The notes beneath the pieces were generated by a model. That model saw nothing but the letters and a program-made list of their open reading frames with translations. It ran no database searches and was not told the origin of the DNA. DNA of 64,000 bases from positions 1,178,001 through 1,242,000 of the forward strand of contig NW_027490136.1 of the NCBI RefSeq assembly GCF_050948175.1, read 5' to 3'. A program made the translations under genes and the position numbers. Shown here piece by piece: positions 10,032-23,337 of this stretch. Each line of letters starts with the position of its first letter. Position 1 is the stretch's first letter. This DNA is from Xylocopa sonorina. Taxonomy: Eukaryota > Arthropoda > Insecta > Hymenoptera > Apidae.

Positions 10032-11006
10032 CGTTCATTTTATAAGTACTGAGCTGCGGATTCCTGAGGACAGCTCACAAAATTGTTGAAATATGGAAGA
10101 TTATCTTTGTGAATTTGAATCAAAAGGTAATTAAATTCCATTAGATTGTAAACAGATCTCAATGTTTCATTTTAGATAATAAGATTAAATACTCTTTACA
10201 AAACTACAAGAATGGATACATACCTTTCTGTTATTATTATTTCATAAAGAATTATAATTGCAATTATATAGTTCATTACGATAAAAAATATTTCTCAGAA
10301 AATTCTAAATATTAAATTAAAGAATCAAGTAAAACATTTTTAATAATTACGAATATGAAAAATACTTGAACATTCCAATAGAAAGATGTCTAAACAGGAG
10401 TTAGAAAAGTCAAACATTCAATTTCAATTCCAGAATTCATCTATAAGAGATAAAATGTTTTGAAAGCTTTAATTACAGTCTTTAATGCAAGCAGTTGGGC
10501 AGTATTTCAATTTTTAAGGAAATTGATGAAAGTCAACCATTTTGAAGTGGTCAGAATCTTTGTCGTTTGAGCAATTAGTGAATAACAAATAACTGCATAA
10601 ATTCCAGGCTTAAAAACTTATGGATTAAATCCTATGCAGACTCGTTTATGAGCGAGTTACTAAATAATAATCCACACTAAGTAATCATTCTAAAACTTAA
10701 ACGATTACATCTCGCGAACTTTCAAAGATATCAGAAGCGTGAAAAGTATGTGGTTTATCAAAAACTCTTCTAAAAGAACGGACGAAGCCAATAAAAATCT
10801 TTGTTGAAGTAAGCAAGTTCTAAAGTTCTCAGCAACGCGATGGCCCTTATCTGCCTATGTTTCATAGCAAGTAAGTTCTGAATTTCTATGAAATCCGATG
10901 GAATTCCTCACTACTAACGTTTCAAAGTAAGTTCTCAAATTCTCAGTTCTACGTTTAAAACTATGTGTGTTCTATATATCTATGTAAAGTGATGGTTCCT
11001 ATTAGT
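10032..11006. repeat. Duplicated flank of segment X, copy 2 (full-length form)
   Basis: Near-identical to 1291-2108 but with the 157-bp stretch that copy 1 lacks. Segment X itself is missing; flank Z is joined directly at 10031/10032. Worn reverse-orientation satellite monomers precede LTR-A, as in the other copies. Confidence 0.75.
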
Positions 11007-11743
11007 TGTGACGGAAAACTATATATAGTAAGTCAGGGAAGCTCGAAGGGGTTAATTATCTAAATGCTTTAAGGTGTAAAACGTACTTTAATTTAAAGCG
11101 ATCTATCGTTCCAAGGTATCCGCTCACGTACAACTTTTCTTGGGCGCCTGCTGCTCAGAAAGCAGCAAAGGAATAGATTACACGACCCCGGGAACCCTGG
11201 GGTGGAACAACCCTTGAAACTTCGAAATGCTCCTCCTCTCGACTACGCCTAGCCAAGTACATACACTCAGGTCGCGAGATACTGAAGTCACGGCATGTTT
11301 ATTTATGGTCTCGACGTGGGTTTAACTAACAAGGGCTACGGGAAACTACGCAACACGCCGCGAATTACCGGGTATCATAACTCGCTTCACGATATAATAT
11401 ACAATATACAATATGCAACACAAGAAATGGGACGCTTTAGCGAATAAGCTCTCACATTCTCTTCTTCAGGTTCCTTGAATCCGCTGGTGGTCCTCGGGTC
11501 TCCTGCATCCTCCTCGGGGCTCCTTGGTGAAGTGGGCTGTAGGCTTCGGTATTGTTCGGGTCCATCGATCAGTGGATTTCGGCGATTTCCTCTTCTCGCC
11601 CCCTTGGGTGTCCCTGAGGGGATCCTCCTGATCATTTAAATTGCGTAGAGCCTCGCGCGCCGCGCTCCCATGGCCCACCAGCAAGGCCGCCGGACTTCTG
11701 ACTTCTCTTTAAGGGGTTAAGGATGGTTGAGGACCTTCTCACA
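11007..11743 (+). mobile_element. Solo-LTR-like unit LTR-A, copy 2
   Basis: Matches 2109-2845 base for base apart from a few substitutions, at a constant offset of 8898 (TGTGACGG at 11007, CTTCTCACA ending 11743). Because the flanks on both sides match too, this is a segmental duplication, not a second insertion. Frames at 11387-11684 on the minus strand are LTR by-products. Confidence 0.6.
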
Positions 11744-12491
11744 TCCCAGAGCATTATAAAGCACAAAAGCAGATAAGCATAATGCGATGCATAGAGCTTT
11801 ACAACCTTCTAACTTACTTTGAACAGTTTATATGGGATGCGAAATTGCGGTGCATAAAGCATGACAAATTAAATGCTTCGGCACCTGGACATCTAGAAAC
11901 GCTATCCCCGGGCAAGAAAGTGTAGGGTTCACACTCAATTCATGTGCAGAAGCAGATAAACATAACGCGATGAATATTACATCTTATCATGAAATATAGA
12001 AGTAAGATGCGCAGCCGCGTTTTACGAAGCACTAGAACTCTATTGCTTCTAAACCTTCAGATACAGAAACAATATTCCGTAGCAAGGAAGTAATGCATTT
12101 ACATACATTTGAAGTGTCGAGGAGATATACATAACGCGTTGCATTGAAATCACATCTTATCATGTGACTTAGAACTGATATGCGATATCGCGTTTTATAA
12201 AGAGTTAGAAATCCATTGCTTCGATGCGTAGACATCTAGAAACGCAATTTCCTAGCCAAGAAGTGTGGCATTTGCATTCTTTTGAAGTGTAGACGAGGTA
12301 TACATAACATTTCGCAATGAATATTATATCTAATCATGAAACATAGAAATGAGATGCGATATCGCGTTTTAAGAAGCATTAGAACTCAATTGCTTCGATA
12401 CGTAGACATCTGCCAACGCTATTTCCTAGCAAGGAAGTGTCGTATTTACATTCAGTTGAAGTGTAAACGAGCAATACCTAACACTTTTCTA

Positions 12492-13427
12492 TTAACACGT
12501 TCCGTCCCGCGTAACCCGTACTTGGGTTACTGGCATGTTTCCGTGGGGCCGGCGTAACCCGTACTTGGTTTACGCATTTCTTGTTCAAGTTAAATATGAT
12601 TTTCTGTTGCATTTTGAAAACAAACTTACTGGAACAAGTTGTAGAGTATAAATATAGAATATACAACATGAAAATTTAATTCTATGTCGTATGATATACG
12701 TTGAAAGAGTCCAGGCACATCTGTGGTGATTTCGGGCAATTCAAACAATAAGTTGTTGTTTTTTTAAGGATTTTTTTCCAGTGAACCGAAATGATTGTTG
12801 CCTACCATCGAACTCTTTCCATTGGATATTGTCCAATGAATCATTAGCTGTGTCCAATTTCTCTTCTTAGTCTAAAACTAGTTCTGCCAATAATTCTTCA
12901 ATATCTTCACTTGCATATAATTCATCAGTATCTGAGCCTGAACTTGACGAAATTCTATTTATGACTTTTCTTCTAAAATTCACAACGTTTTCATCACTAC
13001 TCTCACTATCAATTGTACTTTCACGCCGTCCAGTAAACATTTCTGGGATAAAAAATTACTGATGCTCGTTTCAGAAAAAGTATGCTTCTGAACTGTATGA
13101 TCTAGGATAACTGCAGTGAGATCCATTGCACATCTCTAGTCGAAACGCTTATCGCTTTCCAGGAAAAGCGAAAAGCGTTCCAAAATCCAAAATAAACTTA
13201 CATACAAGATTATTTCGGAACAAACAAATTTATATATTTCATAGTTCGATAGTAATGTAAATAAAGACAATCGACAATGCACGGACATACTAGAGTTACA
13301 TTGTTTATATTCCCGCATATCACTCCGCTATCGTTATAGCGGTGAGATCGGCGTTCTAGAGCGCCGACAGTAAAACTTGGCACGGCAGGAAACTCAACGA
13401 AATCACGCTTGGTACGGAACGTGTTAA
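12492..13427 (-). mobile_element. Non-autonomous piggyBac-like transposon inserted in satellite
   Basis: TTAA at 12492-12495 and 13424-13427 flank 10-bp perfect terminal inverted repeats CACGTTCCGT (12496) and ACGGAACGTG (ending 13423). Outside the TTAA sites the satellite monomer continues without loss (ACACTTTTCTA then TATTATATCCTATC), the expected outcome of a TTAA-specific insertion. The left end has two copies of a subterminal block GCGTAACCCGTACTTGG, the first able to fold (GTAACCC/GGGTTAC). The right end has a hairpin CCGCTAT (13325-13331)/ATAGCGG (13336-13342). Inside is a broken start of a transposase. The element is too short to encode a full enzyme, so it would depend on another copy. 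Confidence 0.85.
12725..13040 (-). pseudogene. N-terminal remnant of a piggyBac-family transposase
   Basis: From an ATG at 13038-13040 the frame runs 57 codons to a stop at 12867-12869. It is Ser/Asp/Glu-rich (for example SESSDENVVN, SSGSDTDELYASEDIEE), the acidic N-terminal leader typical of piggyBac transposases. Downstream of the stop the same frame continues with a Trp and an FTGKK motif resembling the W...FTG region before the catalytic domain. A further stop and frame change follow near 12745. The DDD catalytic domain and the C-terminal Cys-rich domain are absent. The family call rests on this composition together with the TTAA sites and terminal repeats. Confidence 0.6.
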
Positions 13428-15240
13428 TATTATATCCTATCATGAAACATAGAAGTGAGATGCGATATCCAGTTTTAAGAAGCATTAGAACTCTATTGCT
13501 TCGATACGTAGACATCTGCAAACGCTATCTAATAGCAAGGAAGTGTCGCACTTACATTCTTCTGAAGTGAATGCGAGGTATACATAACACTCCACAGTGA
13601 ATATTATATCTTATCATGAAACACAGGAATGAGATGCGATATCGCGATTTAAAAAGGATTAGAACTCTACTGCTTCCATACATAGAAATCTGCCAACGCT
13701 ATTCCCTGGCAAGGAGGTGTCGCATTTACATTCACTTGAAGTGTATGCGAGGTGAACATAACACTTGGCACTGAATATTACATCTTATCATGAAACATAG
13801 AAATGAGATGCGATATCGCGATTTAAGAAGCATTAGAACTCAACTGCTTCGATTGGTACTCATCTGGAAACGCTATTTCCTAGCAAGTACGTATGACATT
13901 TACATTCATTTGAAGTGTAGAAGAGGTATACATAACACGTCGCGATGAATATTATATCATATCATGAAACATAGAAATGTGTTGCGATATCCCGTTCTAC
14001 GGAGCATTAGAACTCTATTGCTTCGATACGTAGACATCTGGATACGGATTTCCTAGCAAGAATGTTTGGCATTGACACTCTTCTATAGTGTAGACGAGGT
14101 ATACGTAAAACTTCGCAAAAAATATTATATCTTATCATGAAACAAGGAATGGGATGCGATATCGCGTGTTAAAAAGCATTAGACCTCTATTGCTTCGATA
14201 CTAAGGCATCTGGAACGGCATTTCCTAGCGAGGAAGTGTGGAATTTATATATTTTTGAAGTGTGGATGAGGTATACATAACACTTCGCAATGAATATGAT
14301 ATCTTATCCTGAAACATAGGAATGTGGTGCGTTATCGCGATTTAAGAAGCATTAGAAATCTATTGCTGCGATACGTAGACATCTGCAAACGCTATTTCCT
14401 AGGAAGGAAGTGTCGCATTTACATTCTTTTGACGTGAATACGATGTATACATGACACTTCGCAATTAATATTATATCTTATCACGAAACATATAAGTGAG
14501 ATGCGATATCGCGTTTTAAGAAGCATTAGAACCCTATAGCGTCGATAGGGAGACATTTGCAAACGCTACATTCTTTTGAAATGTATGCGAGGTATACATG
14601 ACACTTCGCAATGAATATTATATCTTATCACGAAACATAGAAATGAGATGCGATATCGCGATTTAAGAAGCATTAGAACTCTATTGCTACGATACGTAGA
14701 CATCTGGATACGTTATTCCCTAGCAAGGAAGTGACGGATATACATTCTTTTGATGTGAACATGAGGTGTACATGGCACTTCGCAATGAATATTATACCTT
14801 TTCATGAAACATACAAATAAGATGCGATATCGCGATTTAAAAAGCTTTAGAACTCTATTGCTACGATACGTAGAAATCTACAAATGCTATTTAATAGGAA
14901 GGAAGTGCCACATTTATATTCTTTTGAAGTGAATGCGCGGTATACATAACACTCCACAATGAATATTATACCCTATCGCGAACATTGAAGTGAGATGCGA
15001 TATCGCGTTTTAGAAGCTTTAGATCTCCATTGCTACGATACGTAGAAATCTGCAAACGCTATTTCCTGTCATGGAAGTGATGCATTTACATTCTTTTGAA
15101 GTGAATACGAGGTATTCATGACACTTCGCAATGAATATTATATCATATCAAGAATAATAGATATGAGATGCGACATCGCGATTTAAGAAGCATAAGAGCT
15201 CTATTGCTACGATACGTAGACAGCTGCAAACGCTATTTCC

Positions 15241-18200
15241 TAGCATGGAAGTTTCGCATTTACATTCTTTTGAAGTGAATACGAGATATACATGACACAT
15301 CGGAATGAATATTATATCTTATCATGATACATAGGAATGAGTTGCGATATCGCGTTTTGAGAAGCATTAGAACACTATTGCTGCGATACGCAGACATCTG
15401 AAAACAATATTTCCTAGCAAGGAAGTGTCACATTTACATTCTTGTGAAGTAAAATCAACGTATACATGACACTTCGCAATGAATATTATATCTTATCATG
15501 AAACATAGAAGTGAGATGCGATATCGCGTTTCGAGAAGCATTAGAACTCTATTGCCACGATACGTAGACATCTGCAAATTCTATTTCCTAGCATGGAAGT
15601 TTCGCATATACATTCTTGTGAAGTGAAATCGAGGTATACATGACACTTCGCAATGAATATTATATCTTATCATGAAACATAGGAATGAGTTGCGATATCG
15701 CGTTTTGTGAAGCATTAGAGCTCTATTGCTACGATACGTAGGCATCTTCAAACGCTATTTCCTAGCATGGAATTGTCGCATTTACATTCTTGTGAAGTGA
15801 AATCGAGGTATCCATGACACTTCGCAATGAATATTATATCTTATCATGAAACGTAGAAGTGAGACTCGATATGGCGTTTTGAGAAGCATTAGGACTGTAT
15901 TGCTACGATACGTAGACATCTGAAAACGCTATATCCTAGCATGGAAGTATCGCATTTACATTCTTTTGAAGTGAATACGAGATATATATGACACTTCGCA
16001 ATGAATATTATATCTTATCATGAAACATAGGAATGAGTTGCGATATCGCGTTTTGAGAAGCATTAGAGCTCTATTGCTACGATACGTAGGCATCTTCAAA
16101 CGCTATTTCCTAGCATGGAATTGTCGCATTTACATTCTTGTGAAGTGAAATCGAGGTATACATGACACTTCGCAATGAATATTATATCTTATCATGAAAC
16201 GTAGAAGTGAGACTCGATATGGCGTTTTGAGAAGCATTAGGACTGTATTTCTACGATACGTAGACATCTGAAAACGCTATTTCCTAGCATGGAAGTTTCG
16301 CATTTACATTCTTTTGAAGTGAATACGAGATATACATGACACTTCGCAATGAATATTATATCTTATCATGAAACATAGGAATGAGTTGCGATTTCGCGTT
16401 TTGAGAAGCATTAGAACACTATTGCTTCGATACGTAGACATCTGTAAGCGCTACTTCCTAGCAAGGAAGTGCCGCTTTTACATTCTTGTGAAGTGAAATC
16501 GAGGTATACATGACACTTCGCAATGAATTTTATATCTTATCATGAAACATAGAAGTGAGATGCGATATGGCGTTTTAAGAAGCATTGGAACTCTATTGCT
16601 ACGATACGTAGACATCTGCAAACGCTATTTCCTAGCATGGAAGTTTCGCATTTACATTCTTTTGAAATGAATACGAGATATACATGACACATCGGAATGA
16701 ATATTATATCTTATCATGAAACATAGGAATGAGTTGCAATATCGCGTTTTGACAAGCATTGGAACACTATTGCTTAGATACGTAGACATCTGCAAGCACT
16801 ACTTCCTAGCAAGGATGTGCCGCTTTTACATTCTTGTGATGTGAGTACGAGGTATACATGACACTTCGCAATGAATATTATATCTTATCATGAAACATAG
16901 GAATGAGTTGCGATATCGCGTTTTGAGAAGCATTAGAGCTCTATTGCTACGATACGTAGGCATCTTCAAACGCTATTTCCTAGCATGGAATTGTCGCATT
17001 TACATTCTTGTGAAGTGAAATCGATTTATACATGACACTTCGCAATGAATATTATATCTTATCATGAAACGTAGAAGTGAGACTCGATATGGCGTTTTGA
17101 GAAGCATTAGGACTGTATTGCTACGATACGTAGACATCTGAAAACGCTATATCCTAGCATGGAAGTTTCGCATTTACATTCTTTTGAAGTGAATACGAGA
17201 TATATATGACACTTCGCAATGAATATTATATCTTATCATGAAACATAGGAATGAGTTGCAATATCGCGTTTTGAGAAGCATTAGAGCTCTATTGCTACGA
17301 TACGTAGGCATCTTCAAACGCTATTTCCTAGCATGGAATTGTCGCATTTACATTCTTGTGAAGTGAAATCGAGGTATACATGACACTTCGCAATGAATAT
17401 TATATCTTATCATGAAACGTAGAAGTGAGACTCGATATGGCGTTTTGAGAAGCATTAGGACTGTATTTCTACGATACGTAGACATCTGAAAACGCTATTT
17501 CCTAGCATGGAAGTTTCGCATTTACATTCTTTTGAAGTGAATACGAGATATACATGACACTTCGCAATGAATATTATATCTTATCATGAAACATAGGAAT
17601 GAGTTGCGATATCGCGTTTTGAGAAGCATTGGAGCTCTATTGCTACGATACGTAGGCATCTTCAAACGCTATTTCCTAGCATGGAATTGTTGCATTTACA
17701 TTCTTGTGAAGTGAAATCGAGGTATACATGTCACTTCGCAATGAATATTATATCTTATCATGAAACGTAGAAGTGAGACTCGATATGGCGTTTTCAGAAG
17801 CATTAGGACTGTATTTCTACGATACGTAGACATCTGAAAACGCTATTTCCTAGCATGGAAGTTTCGCATTTACATTCTTTTGAAGTGAATACGAGATATA
17901 CATGACACTTCGCAATGAATATTATATCTTATCATGAAACATAGGAATGAGTTGCGATATCGCGTTTTGAGAAGCATTGGAGCTCTATTGCTACGATACG
18001 TAGGCATCTTCAAACGTTATTTCCTAGCATGGAATTGTTGCATTTACATTCTTGTGAAGTGAAATCGAGGTATACATGTCACTTCGCAATGAATATTATA
18101 TCTTATCATGAAACGTAGAAGTGAGACTCGATATGGCGTTTTCAGAAGCATTAGGACTGTATTTCTACGATACGTAGACATCTGAAAACGCTATTTCCTA

Positions 18201-21200
18201 GCATGGAAGTTTCGCATTTACATTCTTTTGAAATGAATACGAGATATACATGACACATCGGAATGAATATTATATCTTATCATGAAACATAGGAATGAGT
18301 TGCAATATCGCGTTTTGACAAGCATTAGAACACTATTGCTTCGATACGTAGACATCTGCAAGCACTACTTCTTAGCAAGGATGTGCCGCTTGTACATTCT
18401 TGTGATGTGAGTACGAGGTATACATGACACTTCGCAGTGAATATTATATCTTATCATGAAGCATAGAAGTGAGACGCGATATCGCGTTTTAAGAAGCATA
18501 AGAACTCTATTGCTACGATACGTAGACATCTGCAAACGCTATTTCCTAGCATGGAAGTTTCGCATTTACATTCTTTTGAAGTGAATACGAGATATACATG
18601 ACACATCGGAATGAATATTATATCTTATCATGAAACATAGGAATGAGTTGCGATATCGCGTTTTGACAAGCATTAGAACACTATTGCTTCAATACGTTGA
18701 CATCTGCAAGCACTACTTCCTAGCAAGGAAGTGCCGCTTTTACATTCGTTTGAAGTAAATACGAGGTATACATGACACTTCGCAATGAATATTATATCTT
18801 ATCATGAAACATAGAAGTGAGACGCGATATCGCGTACTAAGAAACACTAGAACCCTATTGCTACGATACGTAGACATCTGCAAACGCTATTTCCTACCAT
18901 GAAAGTGTCGCATTTACATTCGCTTGAAGTGAATACGAGGTATACATGACGCTTCGCAATGAATATTATACCTTATCACGAGACATAGGAATGAGATGCG
19001 ATATCGTGATTTAAGAAGCGCTAGAACTCCATTGCTACGATACGTAGACATCTGCAAACGCTATTTCCTAGCATGGAAGTTTCGCATTTACATTCTTTTG
19101 AAGTGAATACGAGATATACATGACACATCGGAATGAATATTATATCTTATCATGATACATAGGAATGAGTTGCGATATCGCGTTTTGAGAAGCATTAGAA
19201 CACTATTGCTGCGATACGCAGACATCTGAAAACAATATTTCCTAGCAAGGAAGTGTCACATTTACATTCTTGTGAAGTAAAATCAACGTATACATGACAC
19301 TTCGCAATGAATATTATATCTTATCATGAAACATAGAAGTGAGATGCGATATGGCGTTTTAAGAAGCATTAGAACTCTATTGCTACGATACGTAGACATC
19401 TGCAAACGCTATTTCCTACCATGGAAGTGTCGCATTTACATTCTTGTGAAGTGAAATCGAGGTATGCATGACACTTCGCAATGAATATTATATCTTATCA
19501 TGAAACGTAGAAGTGAGACTCGATATGGCGTTTTGAGAAGCATTAGAACTGTATTGCTACGATACGTAGACATCTGCAAACGCTATTTCCTAGCATGGAA
19601 GTGTCGCATTTACATTCATTTGAAGTGAATACGAGGTATACATGACACTTCGCAATGAATATTATAACTTATCATGAAACTTAGAAGCGAGATGCGATAT
19701 CGCGTTTTAAGAAGCATCAGAACTCTATTGCTACGATACGTAGACATCTGCTAACGCTATTTCCTAGCATGGAAGTGTCGCATTTACATTCTTGTGAAGT
19801 GAAATCGAGGTATGCATGACACTTCGCAATGAATATTATATCTTATCATGAAACGTAGAAGTGAGACTCGATATGGCGTTTTGAGAAGCATTAGGACTGT
19901 ATTGCTACGATACGTAGACATCTGCAAACGCTATTTCCTAGCATGGAAGTTTCGCATTTACATTCTTTTGAAGTGAATACGAGATATACATGACACATCG
20001 GAATGAATATTATATTTTATCGTGATACATAGGAATGAGTTGCGATATCGCGTTTTGAGAAGTATTAGAACACTATTGCTTCGATACGTAGACATCTGCA
20101 AGCGCTACTTCCTAGCAAGTAGGTGCCGCTTTTACATTCTTGTGAAGTGAAATCGAGGTATACATGACACTTCGCAATGAATATTATATCTTACCATGAA
20201 ACATAGAAGTGAGATGCGATATGGCGTTTTAAGAAGCATTAGAACTCTATTATTACGATACGTAGACATCTGCAAACGCTATTTCCTAGCATGGAAGTGT
20301 TGCATTTACATTCTTGTGAGGTGAAATCGGGGTATACATGACACTTCACAATGAATATTATATCTTATCATGAAACGTAGACGTCAGATGCGATATCGCG
20401 TTTTAAGAAGCACTAGGACTCTATTGCTACGATACGTAGACATCTGCAAACGCTATTTCCTACCATGAAAGTATCGCATTTACATTCGTTTGAAGTGAAT
20501 ACGAGGTATACATGACACGTCCCAATGAATATTATATCTTATCATGAAACATAGAAGTGAGATGCGATATCGCGTTTCGAGAAGCATTAGAACTCTATTG
20601 CCACGATACGTAGACATCTGCAAATTCTATTTCCTAGCAAGAAAGTGTCGCGTTTATATTCTTTTGAAGTGAATACGAGGTATACATGACACTTCGCAAT
20701 GAATATTATACCTTATCACGAAACATTGAAATGAGATGCGATATCGTGATTTAAGAAGCACTAGAACTCCATTGCTACGATACGTAGACATCTGCAGACA
20801 ATATTTCCTAGCAAGGAAGTGTCGCACTTACATCCTTTTGATGTGAATACGAGGTATACATAATACTCCTCAACGTATATTACACCTTATTACAAAACTT
20901 AGAAATGAAATGCGACATCTCGTTTTAAGTATAAGTACTCTATTCCTGCGATACGCAGACATCTGAAAACAATATTACCTAGCAATGAAGTGTCACATTT
21001 ACATTCCTGTGAAGTAAAATCAACGTATACATGACATTTTGCAATGAATATTATATCTTATCATGAAACATAGAAGCGAGATGCGATATCGCGTTTTAAG
21101 AAGCATCAGAACTCTATTGCTACGATACGTAGACATCTGCTAACGCTATTTCCTAGCATGGAAGTGTCGCATTTACATTCTTGTGAAGTGAAATCGAGGT

Positions 21201-23337
21201 ATACATGACACTTCGCAGTGAATATTATATCTTATCATGAAACGTAGAAGTGAGACGCGATATCGCGTTTTAAGAAGCATAAGAACTCTATTGCTACGAT
21301 ACGTAGACATCTGCAAACGCTATTTCCTAGCATGGAAGTGTAGCATTCACATTCTTGTGAAGTGAAATCGAGGTATACATGACACTTCGCAATGAATATT
21401 ATATCTTATCATGAAACATAGGAATGAGTTGCGATATCGCGTTTTGAGAAGCATTAGAGCTCTATTGCTACGATACGTAGGCATCTTCAAACGCTATTTC
21501 CTAGCATGGAATTGTCGCATTTACATTCTTGTGAAGTGAAATCGAGGTATCCATGACACTTCGCAATGAATATTATATCTTATCATGAAACGTAGAAGTG
21601 AGACTCGATATGGCGTTTTGAGAAGCATTAGGACTGTATTGCTACGATACGTAGACATCTGAAAACGCTATATCCTAGCATGGAAGTATCGCATTTACAT
21701 TCTTTTGAAGTGAATACGAGATATACATGACACTTCGCAATGAATATTATATCTTATCATGAAACATAGGAATGAGTTGCGATTTCGCGTTTTGAGAAGC
21801 ATTAGAACACTATTGCTTCGATACGTAGACATCTGTAAGCGCTACTGCCTAGCAAGGAAGTGCCGCTTTTACATTCTTGTGAAGTGAAATCGAGGTATAC
21901 ATGACACTTCGCAATGAATTTTATATCTTATCATGAAACATAGAAGTGAGATGCGATATGGCGTTTTAAGAAGCATTGGAACTCTATTGCTACGATATGT
22001 AGACATCTGCAAACGCTATTTCCTAGCATGGAAGTTTCGCATTTACATTCTTTTGAAATGAATACGAGATATACATGACACATCGGAATGAATATTATAT
22101 CTTATCATGAAACATAGGAATGAGTTGCAATATCGCGTTTTGACAAGCATTGGAACACTATTGCTTAGATACGTAGACATCTGCAAGCACTACTTCCTAG
22201 CAAGGATGTGCCGCTTTTACATTCTTGTGATGTGAGTACGAGGTATACATGACACTTCGCAATGAATATTATATCTTATCATGAAACATAGGAATGAGTT
22301 GCGATATCGCGTTTTGAGAAGCATTAGAGCTCTATTGCTACGATACGTAGGCATCTTCAAACGCTTTTTCCTAGCATGGAATTGTCGCATTTACATTCTT
22401 GTGAAGTGAAATCGATTTATACATGACACTTCGCAATGAATATTATATCTTATCATGAAACGTAGAAGTGAGACTCGATATGGCGTTTTGAGAAGCATTA
22501 GGACTGTATTGCTACGATACGTAGACATCTGAAAACGCTATATCCTAGCATGGAAGTTTCGCATTTACATTCTTTGGAAGTGAATACGAGATATATATGA
22601 CACTTCGCAATGAATATTATATCTTATCATGAAACATAGGAATGAGTTGCGATATCGCGTTTTGAGAAGCATTAGAGCTCTATTGCTACGATACGTAGGC
22701 ATCTTCAAACGCTATTTCCTAGCATGGAATTGTCGCATTTCCATTCTTGTGAAGTGAAATCGAGGTATACATGACACTTCGCAATGAATATTATATCTTA
22801 TCATGAAACGTAGAAGTGAGACTCGATATGGCGTTTTCAGAAGCATTAGGACTGTATTTCTACGATACGTAGACATCTGAAAACGCTATTTCCTAGCATG
22901 GAAGTTTCGCATTTACATTCTTTTGAAATGAATACGAGATATACATGACACATCGGAATGAATATTATATCTTATCATGAAACATAGGAATGAGTTGCAA
23001 TATCGCGTTTTGACAAGCATTAGAACACTATTGCTTCGATACGTAGACATCTGCAAGCACTACTTCCTAGCAAGGATGTGCCGCTTGTACATTCTTGTTA
23101 TGTGAGTACGAGGTATACATGACACTTCGCAGTGAATATTATATCTTATCATGAAGCATAGAAGTGAGACGCGATATCGCGTTTTAAGAAGCATAAGAAC
23201 TCTATTGCTACGATACGTAGACATCTGCAAACGCTATTTTCTAGCATGGAAGTTTCGCATTTACATTCTTTTGAAGTGAATACGAGGTATACATGACACT
23301 TCGCAATGAATATTATACCTTATCACGAAACATAGAA
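15241..23337 (+). repeat. Satellite array 2, forward zone with dimer-based higher-order repeats
   Basis: Two monomer types alternate: one with GAATGAGTTGCGATATCGCG and GAGCTCTATTGC, the other with GAGACTCGATATGGCG and AGGACTGTATT. The GACTCGATATGG marker recurs at 15863, 16211, 17081, 17429, 17777 and 18125, that is 348 bp apart or multiples of 174. Longer duplications overlie this: a block around 15811 recurs at 21550 (offset 5739), and the block from about 16390 recurs at 21781 (offset 5391), the 348-bp difference being one lost dimer. A block near 15321 recurs at 19149 (offset 3828, 22 monomers). No genes. Confidence 0.85.

Larger units (their letters stand above)
11744..15240 (+). repeat. 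Satellite array 2, left forward part with diverged monomers
   Basis: Degenerate edge monomers from 11764 to about 12358 copy those of array 1. After the piggyBac-like insertion the monomers are full-length but individually diverged, with small deletions (for example a monomer shortened near 14560), and no higher-order period is visible. Frames at 12032-12235 and 13210-13521 are repeat or transposon by-products. Confidence 0.9.
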
